NCBI GenBank assembly: GCA_949825065.1
Contig: OX463842.1
Location: 1,247,501-1,311,500 of the forward strand
Direction of reading: 5' to 3'
DNA length: 64,000 bases
From: Odontocerum albicorne
Taxonomy: Eukaryota; Arthropoda; Insecta; Trichoptera; Odontoceridae
Made by a program: the position numbers and the translations under genes. Shown piece after piece: positions 44,266 to 53,612 of the stretch; the stretch's first letter is position 1; every line of letters begins with the position of its first letter. The notes under the pieces were generated by a model that was given only the letters and a program-made list of their open reading frames with translations, searched no databases and was not told where the DNA came from.

Positions 44266-45000
44266 GCAAAGTTTAAGTTTTAAACGATGGTATTCTGATT
44301 TCTTACACAAACAATACCATAGATAATGAAACAAATGTATGAATTGATTTATGCAAGCGATTATAACGTTGCATAATCATAATGCAGTGAAGTATTAGAT
44401 TTTGACAAATTCATCAAAAACTAACCGGGTCCTGGGAAAGGTTGTTTTGATTAGGATCGGGCCTAAAAGTATTAACATACCTTCACATGGTTCGAATGTA
44501 GGTTGTGTCATACCGGCAGGACCTCACACTCATGTCCATAGGCTTTACGATGTAGTTACTAGGAATCAGCACGCTTATTTTCCTGAGAGCCTTCGAGGGG
44601 TTGTAGATGGTCACACAAAATAACCTCAGTTTTGGATATGTTGGTATTTGGCTACACATACAGTGTTAAGGATCACTTAGTTATTTGTGTTTGCGTCCAA
44701 TATTACAACGGGTGTCCAAGCAAGTATATAAACCATTTTAATTGGGGTTTGTCTAAGACACCCTATAATCAAAACAAAATGCCAGATTGAATGTTATTAA
44801 CTATTTATTTTTATTTTTTAACTTCTCAAAATAATTTTTTAAAAGTTTTTTTATATGACGATTAATAAAATATGTTTGACAACAATGATATGATATTCCG
44901 AAATAATACAATTGAAAAAGTGAAAATTTAAAAGCTGCTAATAAAGACAGCGTTTTGTGGAATTCCCCTCGTGACATTCATAAGTATATTTGGTGTACAA
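44266..45000. other. Non-coding, unexplained
   Basis: A 73-codon frame at 44402-44623 has no family I recognise. 44640-44765 has the short imperfect repeat GGTGTCCAAG / GGTTTGTCTAAGACACCC. Nothing firm. Confidence 0.35.
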
Positions 45001-45243
45001 AACGCTCCTGAGCGTCGAGGGCCCTCCTAGCGTCTGTTTGTTCCGCTGACAGGTCGGCACTCGCCACTACGCCACTCCGCCATTCTCCACTCCTCCAGCC
45101 CCACCACCTCCACAACCATATACTTCTGTGACTCCACAACCCTCTGGCTGGCTACATTCCTCACTTCTTCAGCGCCCGCTGTCACTTCAGCCCTCAGCTC
45201 GAGAGTGCTCCGGACCCTCCTCGATTCAGGTAGCAGACTCTAG
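45001..45243 (+). mobile_element. GC-rich fragment, possible LTR-retroelement protease region
   Basis: Two plus frames are open through this GC-rich island. One ends STTLWLATFLTSSAPAVTSA, LSSRVLRTLLDSGSRL, stop. The LLDSGS box, preceded by a T-L-x-A-x-F/A-L strand, resembles the aspartic-protease region of Bel/Pao and Gypsy polyproteins. The other frame is proline-rich (TPPFSTPPAPPPPQPYTSVT) and is bounded by AG at 45051-45052 and GT at 45230-45231. That would be a 177-bp exon of 59 whole codons. I favour the retroelement reading, but neither is secure. Confidence 0.35.
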
Positions 45244-46150
45244 ACTCAATGCATAATATTATTTATTATTCCATTCTTCTTTTTTCTTTGACTGTCTAGA
45301 CATTATATTGTGTTATGAAAATCAGGATAATTTAAATAGTAATTTTTAAGGACGAAATTAATTACCTTTTGGAAGTGGAATAGTTAAAAAAAAAGGTTGG
45401 TTGTTTTTAATAAATGAAAATACATTTATTTTTTGACAAAAATAATACTGTTTGTTCGAAATTTAACTTTGGTAGAACTAGCAAAAGTATTTTAAATTTG
45501 AAAATTATACAATTGTAAAGTGGCGTCTAAATTGTTTTAAGGCTTTTTTTTCTGAACAATGAAACCGAATCGTGAAACCTTCAAATTGTATAGAATAAAA
45601 AATTGAGGACTAACATATTTTTTAATTAAGTGAGAATACTAGAATCGAGGGAATACTTTGCCAACTATTGTGGATATGTGTATAGTAAAATAATATCTAA
45701 TTTTAATGTCTTAATTCATATTTTCATATTGCATAATTATTTATTGCTAAAGTAAGAGTATATTTGAAAAGGTATGAAATAGGTATGGTTTTAAACTTCT
45801 CAAACGAAAAATGACCTAACGTCAAAATAATTTATACTACTAAGGTGTCATTTTTTGCCGAAATTCCAAAAGAAATATTAAAGAAACTGCGATAATCTGA
45901 ACAATTCGTTGTCTACATACTCATAGATTTAAATATTATTGAAGTGAAAAAATGTTAACGTGAAATGATAAATCAATGTTGATTATGTTGAAACTAGATT
46001 TAAAATATTATTTTAAATTGAATAAACAAACTCAGTCTCACTAAAACCTAAGAAGATTCTTCAGCCTCTTGTGTCCTCACGCAGTTTGTTGATAATAACA
46101 AAACGAAGCATTTAATAGTTCTGGTAAAACATGTTCTTTTAATTTAGATA
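45244..46150. other. AT-rich non-coding, nothing recognised
   Basis: No coding signal and no shared repeat. Confidence 0.5.
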
Positions 46151-46151
46151 T

Positions 46152-46350
46152 GATGACGACCTCCGTGGCCTGGTGGTAAGACACTTGTCTGCCGATCCGA
46201 AGGTTGCGGGTTCGATCCCCGCTGGAACCCATATTTTTTTTAAATAGGATTTCAGCCTGGTTAACACTTAGGGCATATAAAAACATCTTTCTGGTTAGTT
46301 GGAAGAGATTGCAACATGGTGGCAATAAACTCACCAGGTTAACAAAAAAA
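46152..46350 (+). mobile_element. SINE-1, best-preserved copy
   Basis: A box TGGCCTGGTGG (46166-46176) and B box GGTTCGATCCC (46209-46219) are intact RNA polymerase III internal promoter elements, in the context GACCTCCGTGGCCTGGTGGT, AAGACACTTGTCTGCCGATC, CGAAGGTTGCGG. A T-rich linker follows, then the tail CTGGTTAGTTGGAAGAGATT, GCAACATGGTGGCAATAAAC, TCACCAGGTT and an A-run. The tail is nearly identical to the end of LINE-D at 1740-1795. The tRNA acceptor stem is not completed, so this is a SINE rather than a tRNA gene. Confidence 0.88.
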
Positions 46351-46403
46351 AACATACACATTTAAGAAACTCAATTCAACTTGTTAAGAATAACTGTAAT
46401 TGC

Positions 46404-46415
46404 ATTAAATCATTT
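46404..46415. repeat. Target-site duplication of RTE-A, left
   Basis: ATTAAATCATTT, identical to 49752-49763. Confidence 0.95.
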
Positions 46416-46426
46416 CTTCTTCTTCT

Positions 46427-49405
46427 TCACGTGTCCTGCCGGGTCCCCCCGACGTTGACGACCATCTGAGAGAAAGCTTCCCTGTCCTGGGCGGCGCGAA
46501 ACAGCTCCCCCACAGTTCTGACGCCGGTCCATTGTCGGATGTTTCGAAGCCAGGAGAGCTGTCTTCTGCCGACCCCTCTGCGGCCCTCGATCTTCCCCTT
46601 CATGACGAGCTGAAGTACGGTGTATTTGTCACCTCTCATTACATGGCCAAAATATGATGTTTTACGGAGCTTAACAGTGGTGAATAGTTCTCTATTTGCA
46701 TTGGCTCTACGTAGTACATCAGTGTTTGTTATCATATCGGTCCAAGATATTCTTAACATTCTACGGTGGATCCACATTTCAAACGCTTCAAGGTGGTTTA
46801 TTATGTTAACTTTAAGAGTCCACGCCTCTACGCCGTAAAGTAAGACAGACCATACGTAACATTTGACCATTCTTTGTCTCAGCTTTAAGTTTATATTATC
46901 GTCACAAAGAAGGTTTTTCATTTTATTAAAAGCCGTTCGTGCCGCTTCTATTCTGCATTTTATCTCAATGTCAGGATCCAGTTTCTCAGTAATCATGCTT
47001 CCCAGGTACCTGAACTGTTTCACCCTCTCGACAACAACACCCCTTAGCGTAAGGTGGACATTTGGATGACATTCTCGGCTAAAAACCATCATTTTAGTTT
47101 TGCTCACATTAATGTTCATACCAAAACGTTCACCAACGGAGTCAACTTCATCAAGCAGTTCTTGAAGGCCTTTTAAACTGTCCGCAATTAGAACGGTGTC
47201 ATCCGCATATCTGATATTATTGATGACCACCCCATTGACCTTCACACCGAGATTTGTCTCAGTCAGCGCTTCCTTAAAGACCAAGTCAGAGTATAGATTG
47301 AATAAAGTTGGTGAGAGAACACACCCCTGACGGACTCCTCGCTGAATGGGAATACCTTGTGAGGTGTTTCCGTTTTCCAATTTAATGATAGCGTTTTGGT
47401 CCCAGTACAGATTCTTGATTATTCTCACATCCCTTTCATCTATACCACATCTCAACAGCATCTCAATTAAATATGTGTGTTTAACCCTGTCAAATGCTTT
47501 TTCATAATCAATAAAACAAGCATAGATGTCTTTTCTTTGGTCGTAACATTTTTGTAATAATATGTTTATTGTTGTCAGCGCTTCACGGGTACCAAAACCA
47601 TTCCTGAACCCAAACTGAGTGTCATCCAAATCTCGCTCGCATTTCAGTCTTATTCTGGCATGTATTATTTTAAGAAACAATTTCAGAATATGACTCATAA
47701 GACTTATGAGGCGATAATCATTACATTTTTTTGGGTGTTGTTTTTTGGGCAATGTAATAAATACAGATTTTAACCAATCTTGGGGGATGGTCCCTGTGTC
47801 ATATATTTTATTAAACAGTCCAAGTAAATAATCAATATTATTCTCATTTATCAACTCGATAACCTCCATAGGGATTTCATCGGGTCCACAGGCTTTTCGA
47901 GGTTTAGATGTTGATATAGCATGTAGTATTTCTGATTTCAATATAGCAGGACCTTGACTATGTTCTGATATTTCAACGTCAGTTCGAGAGTCTTGGAAGA
48001 GTGTTCTTATATAATTTTCCCATGGTTTTAAGATTTCCGAATCTTCCAAGATCAGGTCATTAGATTCGTCTGTGAGACAGGTAGGTTTAGGCTTCCTGCT
48101 GAGGCCAGTCATTTCTTTTAGTTTTTTATGCATATTAAATGAGTCGTGCATCTGATCATATCGCTCCAACTCCTCACACTGTCTCTTTATCCACTCTTCC
48201 TTTGCTTTTTTAATCTCTCGTTTTATAGTCCTCTGGAGGTTTTTGTACTCACTGCTATTACGATCCTTGATACCAGCCACTCTACGTTGTTCCATTAAAT
48301 TTAAAATATGATCTGTCATCCACTGTTTTTTACGAATATTTTTTGCAGATTTTAGATGTTCTTTACAGACATCGTGTATTGTGTTTTTAAAATTATTCCA
48401 CTGTTGTTCAACTGACGTGGCATTATTGTCTATCTGTTGTAGTTTTTCATTTAATTCAGTGGACACTGTGTTTCTAAGGTCTGCAACTTTCAACTTTTCA
48501 GTGTCAACTCTCCTATGCATAAATCTCTTCGTTAATATTTTTAATTTCAATTTAATATCTATAATAAGTGGATTATGATCTGATCCTATATCGGTTCCGG
48601 GATATGTTGCGGCACGTTTAATGCTGTTTCTGAATCTTTCTCCTATCAGTGCATAATCAATCTGGTTTCTGATAGGATTGGGGCAAGATGGATTGTCTTG
48701 TGGTGATTTCCATGTGTATAGTCTGCGTTTCGGAAGCTTATACCATGTGTTCACAACTACCATATTATGCTCTTCGCAGAACTCAAACATTCTATCACCT
48801 CTGTTATTAGACTGGCCTAGACCATAATCCCCTACTAAGTGTGAACGTCGGCCCTCTCCAATCTTTGCATTAAAGTCCCCGATTATAATATTTATATCAT
48901 CACTTTTTGTCGATTTCAGAACATTTGTGATGCTTTCATACAGTTTTTCAACTTTGTCATCATATCTAGTGTCAGCTGTTGGTGCGTATATTTGTATAAT
49001 ATTTACATTGAACGGTCGCGCTTCTAACTGTAGAATCATAATTCTGTCCGATATGGGAACAAACTTTTTAACAAATTTAATATAATCTAGTGATACAAAT
49101 ATGCCAACCCCATTCCGGTGGTTATTGTCAGATATATCACTTCCAGAATAATACAGGTTGCCTTTCTCATGTTGATGCACTCCTGTTCCAGTCCATCTGA
49201 GTTCACTAATACCAAGGATGTCAATCTTAATTCTCATCATTTCCTGTACAACATTGTCCATTTTACCAGCTGCATAAAGGCTTCTTACATTCCATGTTCC
49301 AATCCTCACCATGTCATTCACTATGTTGAGCCGGGAGATTCTTCGCACCCCTGGTCCATTTAAGGACCGCCCGGGACTCGGGGCCATTGCTTGATTTCTC
49401 TTCAT
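46427..49405 (-). CDS. Endonuclease-reverse transcriptase of RTE-A (intact)
   Basis: A 992-residue protein that nicks target DNA and copies its own mRNA onto the cut end (target-primed reverse transcription, in the nucleus). Residues about 33-285 are an apurinic-type endonuclease: TWNVRSL at 37-43 (catalytic Asn39), SELRW with Glu68, GDFNAKIG at 176-183, and SDHNPL at 275-280 with the catalytic His277. Residues about 340-420 are a basic, probably helical linker. The reverse transcriptase covers about 500-860: ACGPDEIP at 505-512, FIDYEKAFDRV at 631-641 (Asp633), GVRQGCVLSPTLFN at 690-703 and YADD at 733-736, giving all three catalytic aspartates. The tail has LEAFEMWIHRRML, GHVMRGDKY and EGRRGVGRRQLSWLRN, then a short end. 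YGVEAW replaces the usual YGCEAW. There is no RNase H and no separate ORF1, as usual for RTE. Start at 49405 is the first ATG of the frame; Met7 or Met32 are alternatives. No stop or frameshift was seen. Confidence 0.95.
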   Translation of the reverse strand: MKRNQAMAPSPGRSLNGPGVRRISRLNIVNDMVRIGTWNVRSLYAAGKMDNVVQEMMRIKIDILGISELRWTGTGVHQHEKGNLYYSGSDISDNNHRNGVGIFVSLDYIKFVKKFVPISDRIMILQLEARPFNVNIIQIYAPTADTRYDDKVEKLYESITNVLKSTKSDDINIIIGDFNAKIGEGRRSHLVGDYGLGQSNNRGDRMFEFCEEHNMVVVNTWYKLPKRRLYTWKSPQDNPSCPNPIRNQIDYALIGERFRNSIKRAATYPGTDIGSDHNPLIIDIKLKLKILTKRFMHRRVDTEKLKVADLRNTVSTELNEKLQQIDNNATSVEQQWNNFKNTIHDVCKEHLKSAKNIRKKQWMTDHILNLMEQRRVAGIKDRNSSEYKNLQRTIKREIKKAKEEWIKRQCEELERYDQMHDSFNMHKKLKEMTGLSRKPKPTCLTDESNDLILEDSEILKPWENYIRTLFQDSRTDVEISEHSQGPAILKSEILHAISTSKPRKACGPDEIPMEVIELINENNIDYLLGLFNKIYDTGTIPQDWLKSVFITLPKKQHPKKCNDYRLISLMSHILKLFLKIIHARIRLKCERDLDDTQFGFRNGFGTREALTTINILLQKCYDQRKDIYACFIDYEKAFDRVKHTYLIEMLLRCGIDERDVRIIKNLYWDQNAIIKLENGNTSQGIPIQRGVRQGCVLSPTLFNLYSDLVFKEALTETNLGVKVNGVVINNIRYADDTVLIADSLKGLQELLDEVDSVGERFGMNINVSKTKMMVFSRECHPNVHLTLRGVVVERVKQFRYLGSMITEKLDPDIEIKCRIEAARTAFNKMKNLLCDDNINLKLRQRMVKCYVWSVLLYGVEAWTLKVNIINHLEAFEMWIHRRMLRISWTDMITNTDVLRRANANRELFTTVKLRKTSYFGHVMRGDKYTVLQLVMKGKIEGRRGVGRRQLSWLRNIRQWTGVRTVGELFRAAQDREAFSQMVVNVGGTRQDT

Positions 49406-49751
49406 AGTGGTGTCCTGGGGAAGGTTGACCGAAGTGGTTTCCCGTTGCCTTCTTCGGTGGAATTTTCTGTCAGGGTTACCTACCCTTAGCTGGGGGGGCC
49501 CGGTTTTAAGGCGCCGGACACTCGCCCTTCATCCTCTCCCTATCTGCTATGACACTGATGTTAATGTCAGTGGTCACATTGCCCGGGGCTCGCGGGGCCT
49601 AAGACCACTCGTGGACGCTAGGGAGTAGGACTATTGGTAGTGTTGCTGATGGAATGCAACTGTGGCATTACACGGCATTTTATAGGAGCACATTTTCCAG
49701 CAAGATGTACCCCACCGTGGCCCTACCAAATTTCGAGCCCCTCTTTAAATC
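49406..49751 (-). promoter_or_regulatory. RTE-A 5' UTR, presumed internal promoter
   Basis: A GC-rich leader (GGGGCTCGAAATTTGGTAGG, TGGTCTTAGGCCCCGCGAGC, AACCGGGCCCCCCCAGC) lies between the insertion point and the ATG. Non-LTR elements usually carry their promoter in this region. No specific site is recognised, so regulatory function is inferred from position. Confidence 0.5.
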
Positions 49752-49763
49752 ATTAAATCATTT
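49752..49763. repeat. Target-site duplication of RTE-A, right
   Basis: ATTAAATCATTT, perfect match to 46404-46415. Confidence 0.95.
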
Positions 49764-49910
49764 AACATACTTAATCTAGATATTTCCTACTTAGGTTATC
49801 ATCCACGTTTTCTTATTATTGCATTGTATTGTATTATCCTTTCATTGTATACAGTACAACCTGGCAATTTGTAATGTAACTAACAAAAAGTTGCATGAGA
49901 TCTCAGTATG
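49764..49910. other. AT-rich spacer with SINE-tail-like end
   Basis: TTGTATACAGTACAACCTGG, CAATTTGTAATG at 49848-49880 resembles the terminal words of the SINE-1 tail in reverse orientation. Confidence 0.35.
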
Positions 49911-50041
49911 TTGCACCGCGGGCTTTGACTTATGATGCCAATGTTTCGAAATTTCGCCAAGTTGATAACAAATAAGGCCTAAAGATGAAAATTGCAACGT
50001 TTTCGAACATTGGCATTGTAAGCCAAACCACGCGATACAAC
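49911..50041. repeat. Imperfect inverted repeat next to the satellite
   Basis: Left arm TTGCACCGCGGGCTTTGACT, TATGATGCCAATGTTTCGAA. Right arm (reverse complement of 49998-50041) GTTGTATCGCGTGGTTTGGC, TTACAATGCCAATGTTCGAA. Arms of about 45 bp enclose about 45 bp. It could be the terminal structure of the element that hosts the satellite. Confidence 0.8.
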
Positions 50042-50121
50042 GCTCCGATATTCCTTATAACTGATACAAAAAACCGTAATAGCATCAAAACATATAACTA
50101 ATCAAGTTTCCTAAAACGCGT

Positions 50122-51808
50122 TAATCCGTTACTATCAATAAGGCCGCAATCCTAGCACGCGAGGCTACGGATATCCGCAACTATCAATAAGCCGCAATCC
50201 TAGCACATAAGATCACGAAAATCGGCTAATATCAATAAGGCCGCAATCCCAGCACATGAGGCCACGGAAATCCGCAACTATCAATAAGGCCGCAACTCTA
50301 GCAAAAGGCCATGAAAATCTGCAAGTATCGATAAGTCCACAATCCTAGCACATGAGGCCACGGAAATCCGCAACTATCAATAAGGTCGCAATTCTAGCAC
50401 AAAATCCATGAAAATCTGCAACTATCGATAAGGCCACAATTCTAGTACATAAGACCACGGAAATCCGCAACTATCAATAAGACCGCAATTCTAGCAAAAG
50501 GCCATGAAAATCTGCAAGTACCAATAAGTCCACAATCCTAGCACATGAGGCCACGGATATCCGCAACTGTCAATAAGCCGCAATCCTAGCACATAAGATC
50601 ACGAAAATCTGCTAATATAAATATGGCCGCAATCCCAGCACATGAGGCCACGGAAATCCGCAACTATCAATAAGGCCGCAATTCTAGCAAAAGGCCATGA
50701 AAATCTGCAAGTATCGATAAGTCCACAATCCTAGCACATGAGGCCACGGAAATCCGCAACTATCAATAAGGTCGCAATTCTAGCACAAAAGCCATGAAAA
50801 TCTGCAACTATCAATAAGGCCACAATTCTAGTACATAAGGCCACGGAAATCCGCAACTATCAATAAGGCCGCAATTCTAGCAAAAGGCCAAGAAAATCTG
50901 CAAGTATCGATAAGTCCACAATCCTAGCACATGAGGCCACGGAAATCCGCTACTATCAATAAGGTCGCAATCCTAGCACATAAGATCACGAAAATCTGCT
51001 ACTATCGATAAGGCCGCAATCCAAGCACATGAGACCACGGAAATCCGCAACTATCAATAAGGCCGCAATTCTAGCAAAAGGCCATGAAAATCTGCAAGTA
51101 CCAATAAGTCCACAATCCTAGCCCTTGAGGCCACGGAAATCCGCAACTATTAATAAGGTCGCAATTCTAGCACAAAAGCCATGAAAATCTGCAACTATCA
51201 ATAAGGCCACAATTCTAGTACATAAGGCCACGGAAATCCGCAACTATCAATAAGGCCGCAATGTTAGCAAAATGCCATGAAAATCTGCAAGTATCAATAA
51301 GTCCACATGTCTAGCACATGAGACCACGGAAATCCGCAACTATCAATAAGGTCGCAATCCTAGCACATAAGATCACGAAAATCTGCTACTATCGATAAGG
51401 CCGCAATCCTAGCACATAAGGCCACGGAAATCCGCAACTATCAATAAGGCCGCAATTCTAGCACATGACACGAAAATCTGCAACTATCAATAAGGCCGCA
51501 ATCCTAGCACATAAGGCTATGAAAATCTGCAAGTATCAGTAAGTCCGCAATCCTAGCATATGAGGCCACGGAAATCCGCAACTATCAATAAGGCCGCAAT
51601 TCTAGCAAATGACACGAAAATCTGCAACTATCAATAAGGGCGCAATCCTAGCACACAATACCACGGAAATCCGCAACTATCAATAAAGCCGCAATCCTAG
51701 CACATAAGGCTATGAAAATCTGCAAGTATCAATAAGTCTGCAATCCTGGCACATGAGACCACGGAAATCCGCAACTATCAATAAGGCCGCAATCCTAGCA
51801 CATACGGA
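50122..51808 (+). repeat. Higher-order minisatellite (~48-bp monomers, 386-bp octamer)
   Basis: About 35 monomers of 45-49 bp with core ATCCGCAACTATCAATAAGG, CCGCAATCCTAGCACATGAG, GCCACGGAA. Monomer variants fall into types that recur in the fixed order E-F-A-B-C-D-A-B. E has ..CACATAAGATCACGAAA, F has CTGCTAATATC, A has TTCTAGCAAAAGGCCATGAAA, B has GCAAGTATCGATAAGTCCACA, C has AGCACAAAAGCCATGAAA, D has TTCTAGTACATAAG. Octamers start at 50171, 50557, 50943 and 51330, i.e. every 386-387 bp. The fourth breaks off after E-F. From about 51420 to 51808 a different 144-bp (three-monomer) rhythm takes over, marked by GACACGAAAA at 51467 and 51611. No coding frame persists. Confidence 0.96.
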
Positions 51809-52859
51809 AATCAATTTTTTTTGTATTGAATTGGACAAGTTTCACATGTGAAAGACACTATCCAACTAAAGTGGGTTAAAATAAATTGAGCGTGTTTTGA
51901 GTGAGGAAAGAAGAGGCTACAAAAACATCCTTCAAGATTGTAGCGAGTTCATTTAAAATGAATCATTTTATCTCCATTACTGGGGCCGCATTCCGTCCGT
52001 TTTTTGTGCAGACGGGGCCAGGGCAGAAAGATTGAAAAGGTGACGGATGGCCCTATGCCGTCTCCTCCCTCTCCCATCATATTACACAACACAAAAGTGG
52101 AATCTCGCAAGAATAGTTTTGTGCTAGCCATATTCCTGACGGGCCGGGGGAGATTTACAGCGTGGAATTTACAATATACTCGAATATCCCGGTGCTATCT
52201 AAGTGCTGGCCTCCAAGTCAGGGGTAGGCAATATTTTACTGTTATTGACTAAATAATCTATTTTCGACTATGAATCAAAAAAAAATTAGTTTATGTTACC
52301 TCCATGGTTTAGTACGATTTTTGATGATGCTACGGGGGCTCAAAATCAAAATAACACCAAATTGAAAGTAACTTGATAACCTTCAATCATTTAAAATTTC
52401 AGAATAAAAAGAAGCAATACGACCGACTTCTATCAACTGTGGTTGACATACAACTGAAGGTAGGGTATCAAATTTGAACCATAACATCGCCTGAACATTC
52501 AATGGATGTGACCAGTGTGGTATCTGTTTATATCCGTCTCAACTTGTTTTGTCGGAAATTGGTTGACATTAGTGGTATATGTCTTCTTTAAATGCGTCAC
52601 TAACTTTTTTATTATAACTCTTATTAAGTTTCCACGAAAAAAATATTTATTAAAGGGGAATCTCGCAGTCGTATGAACAATATTAAAAGAAACTTAGGAA
52701 TATGATAATGCTGTTATACATTGTTTTCCTTTAAGTTATTGTTAAGTTTATCTTTTAATGGCAATTAATTAAATTTTTATAGCTTATTAATAATTGTGCT
52801 ATTTTCATAACTTATAAATAAGTATAATTGGATCTAGTGTATAATATTTTGAAAGAAAA
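51809..52859. other. Non-coding; GC-richer block 51975-52160
   Basis: 51975-52160 (GACGGGGCCAGGGCAGAAAG, GACGGATGGCCCTATGCCGT, TGACGGGCCGGGGGAGATTT) is complex and open on both strands (82 and 60 codons) without a recognised motif. The remainder is AT-rich. Confidence 0.35.
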
Positions 52860-53005
52860 CATGTAAAAAGTCAAATAAATCGTGTTAGTTGTATGAGAAG
52901 ATGTATGGAAGTAGAAGAGGCGAAATAAATTTATCAAGATAGGAAAATCTGGCGATCTGTCTTTTCTGCCTACCCCAATATGGAAATGGTGTGTTGGTTT
53001 GTATA
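52860..53005 (+). mobile_element. LINE-B 3' end fragment
   Basis: VKSQINRVSCMRRCMEVEEA, one stop, then IYQDRKIWRSVFSAYPNMEM. The SAYP end is intact here, giving the clearest protein version of the LINE-B C terminus. Confidence 0.8.
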
Positions 53006-53053
53006 TATTAATAATTTTACATTTTTCACATTATTTAATATCTTGAGAAGTTA

Positions 53054-53375
53054 GAGATGTTAAAATAACAACATAAAATAGAGATGTTAAAATAACAACA
53101 TAAAATAGAGAGGTTAAAATAACATAAAAAAATATATTTTTTTACATTATTGAATATCTAGACACAGAAAGGTTAAAATAACAACATAAAATAGAGAGGT
53201 TAAAATAACAACATAGAATAGAGAGGTTGACATAACAACATAAATATATAATAATATTTGAAAGTACAACATTAAATAGAGAAGTTAAAATAACATAGAA
53301 ATAATACATTTTCTCCATTATTGAATATATGGACAAAGAGAGGTTACAATAACAACATACAATACATTTTGACAA
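53054..53375 (+). repeat. 27-bp tandem repeat, degenerate
   Basis: Unit GAGAGGTTAAAATAACAACA + TAAAATA, about eight recognisable units, interrupted by AATATATTTTTTTACATTAT, TGAATATCTAGAC-type inserts that themselves repeat (53133, 53310). The 97-codon minus frame is repeat-encoded. Confidence 0.88.
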
Positions 53376-53412
53376 GTATGAAATCAAAATAAACATAAAA
53401 GAGTAAAACCAT

Positions 53413-53450
53413 CCAACGCAGTATACCATCAACATGTTATACTGCGTTGG
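53413..53450. repeat. 13-bp perfect hairpin
   Basis: CCAACGCAGTATA and TATACTGCGTTGG around a 12-nt loop. Confidence 0.95.
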
Positions 53451-53550
53451 GACTGCAGGCTACATTCATAAAGAAATTATGGCCATCGGGGTTTGATATG
53501 TAAGGAAAAGGGTTTATTCAAACGGATGAAATCAATTGACAAATGAGGAA

Positions 53551-53612
53551 AAAACAGTGCTATTAAAAAACTGCTTCTTCATAGAAGAAGCAGTTTTCAA
53601 TAGCACTGTTTT
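53551..53612. repeat. Long hairpin at the edge of the Tc1 derivative
   Basis: AAAACAGTGCTATTAAAAAA, CTGCTTCTT faces AAGAAGCAGTTTTCAATAGC, ACTGTTTT. Arms of about 28 bp with one or two differences and a loop of about 5 nt. Confidence 0.92.

Larger units (their letters stand above)
46416..49751 (-). mobile_element. RTE-A, full-length non-LTR retrotransposon
   Basis: 3336 bp between perfect 12-bp duplications ATTAAATCATTT. The minus strand begins GATTTAAAGAGGGGCTCGAA, has a GC-rich 5' UTR of about 346 bp, one 992-codon ORF and a minimal 3' end: the stop codon is followed at once by (AGA)n triplets ending at 46416. One ORF with endonuclease then RT, a length near 3.3 kb and a microsatellite-like 3' end rather than poly-A fit the RTE clade. 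The intact ORF, perfect duplications and apparently complete 5' end indicate a recent insertion by an element that may still be active. Confidence 0.95.

Noticed and set aside
46160..46235. tRNA gene
   Set aside because: A and B boxes are present but the acceptor stem does not close and a SINE body with LINE-type tail follows; the other heads (19560, 22560, 36555, 59476) are more mutated copies.
46620..49363. Plus-strand frames of 65-81 codons across the RTE-A region
   Set aside because: Antisense shadows of the intact minus-strand ORF.
50122..51808. CRISPR-like alternation of repeats
   Set aside because: Monomers are contiguous with no unique spacers, and the surroundings are eukaryotic; this is a satellite.
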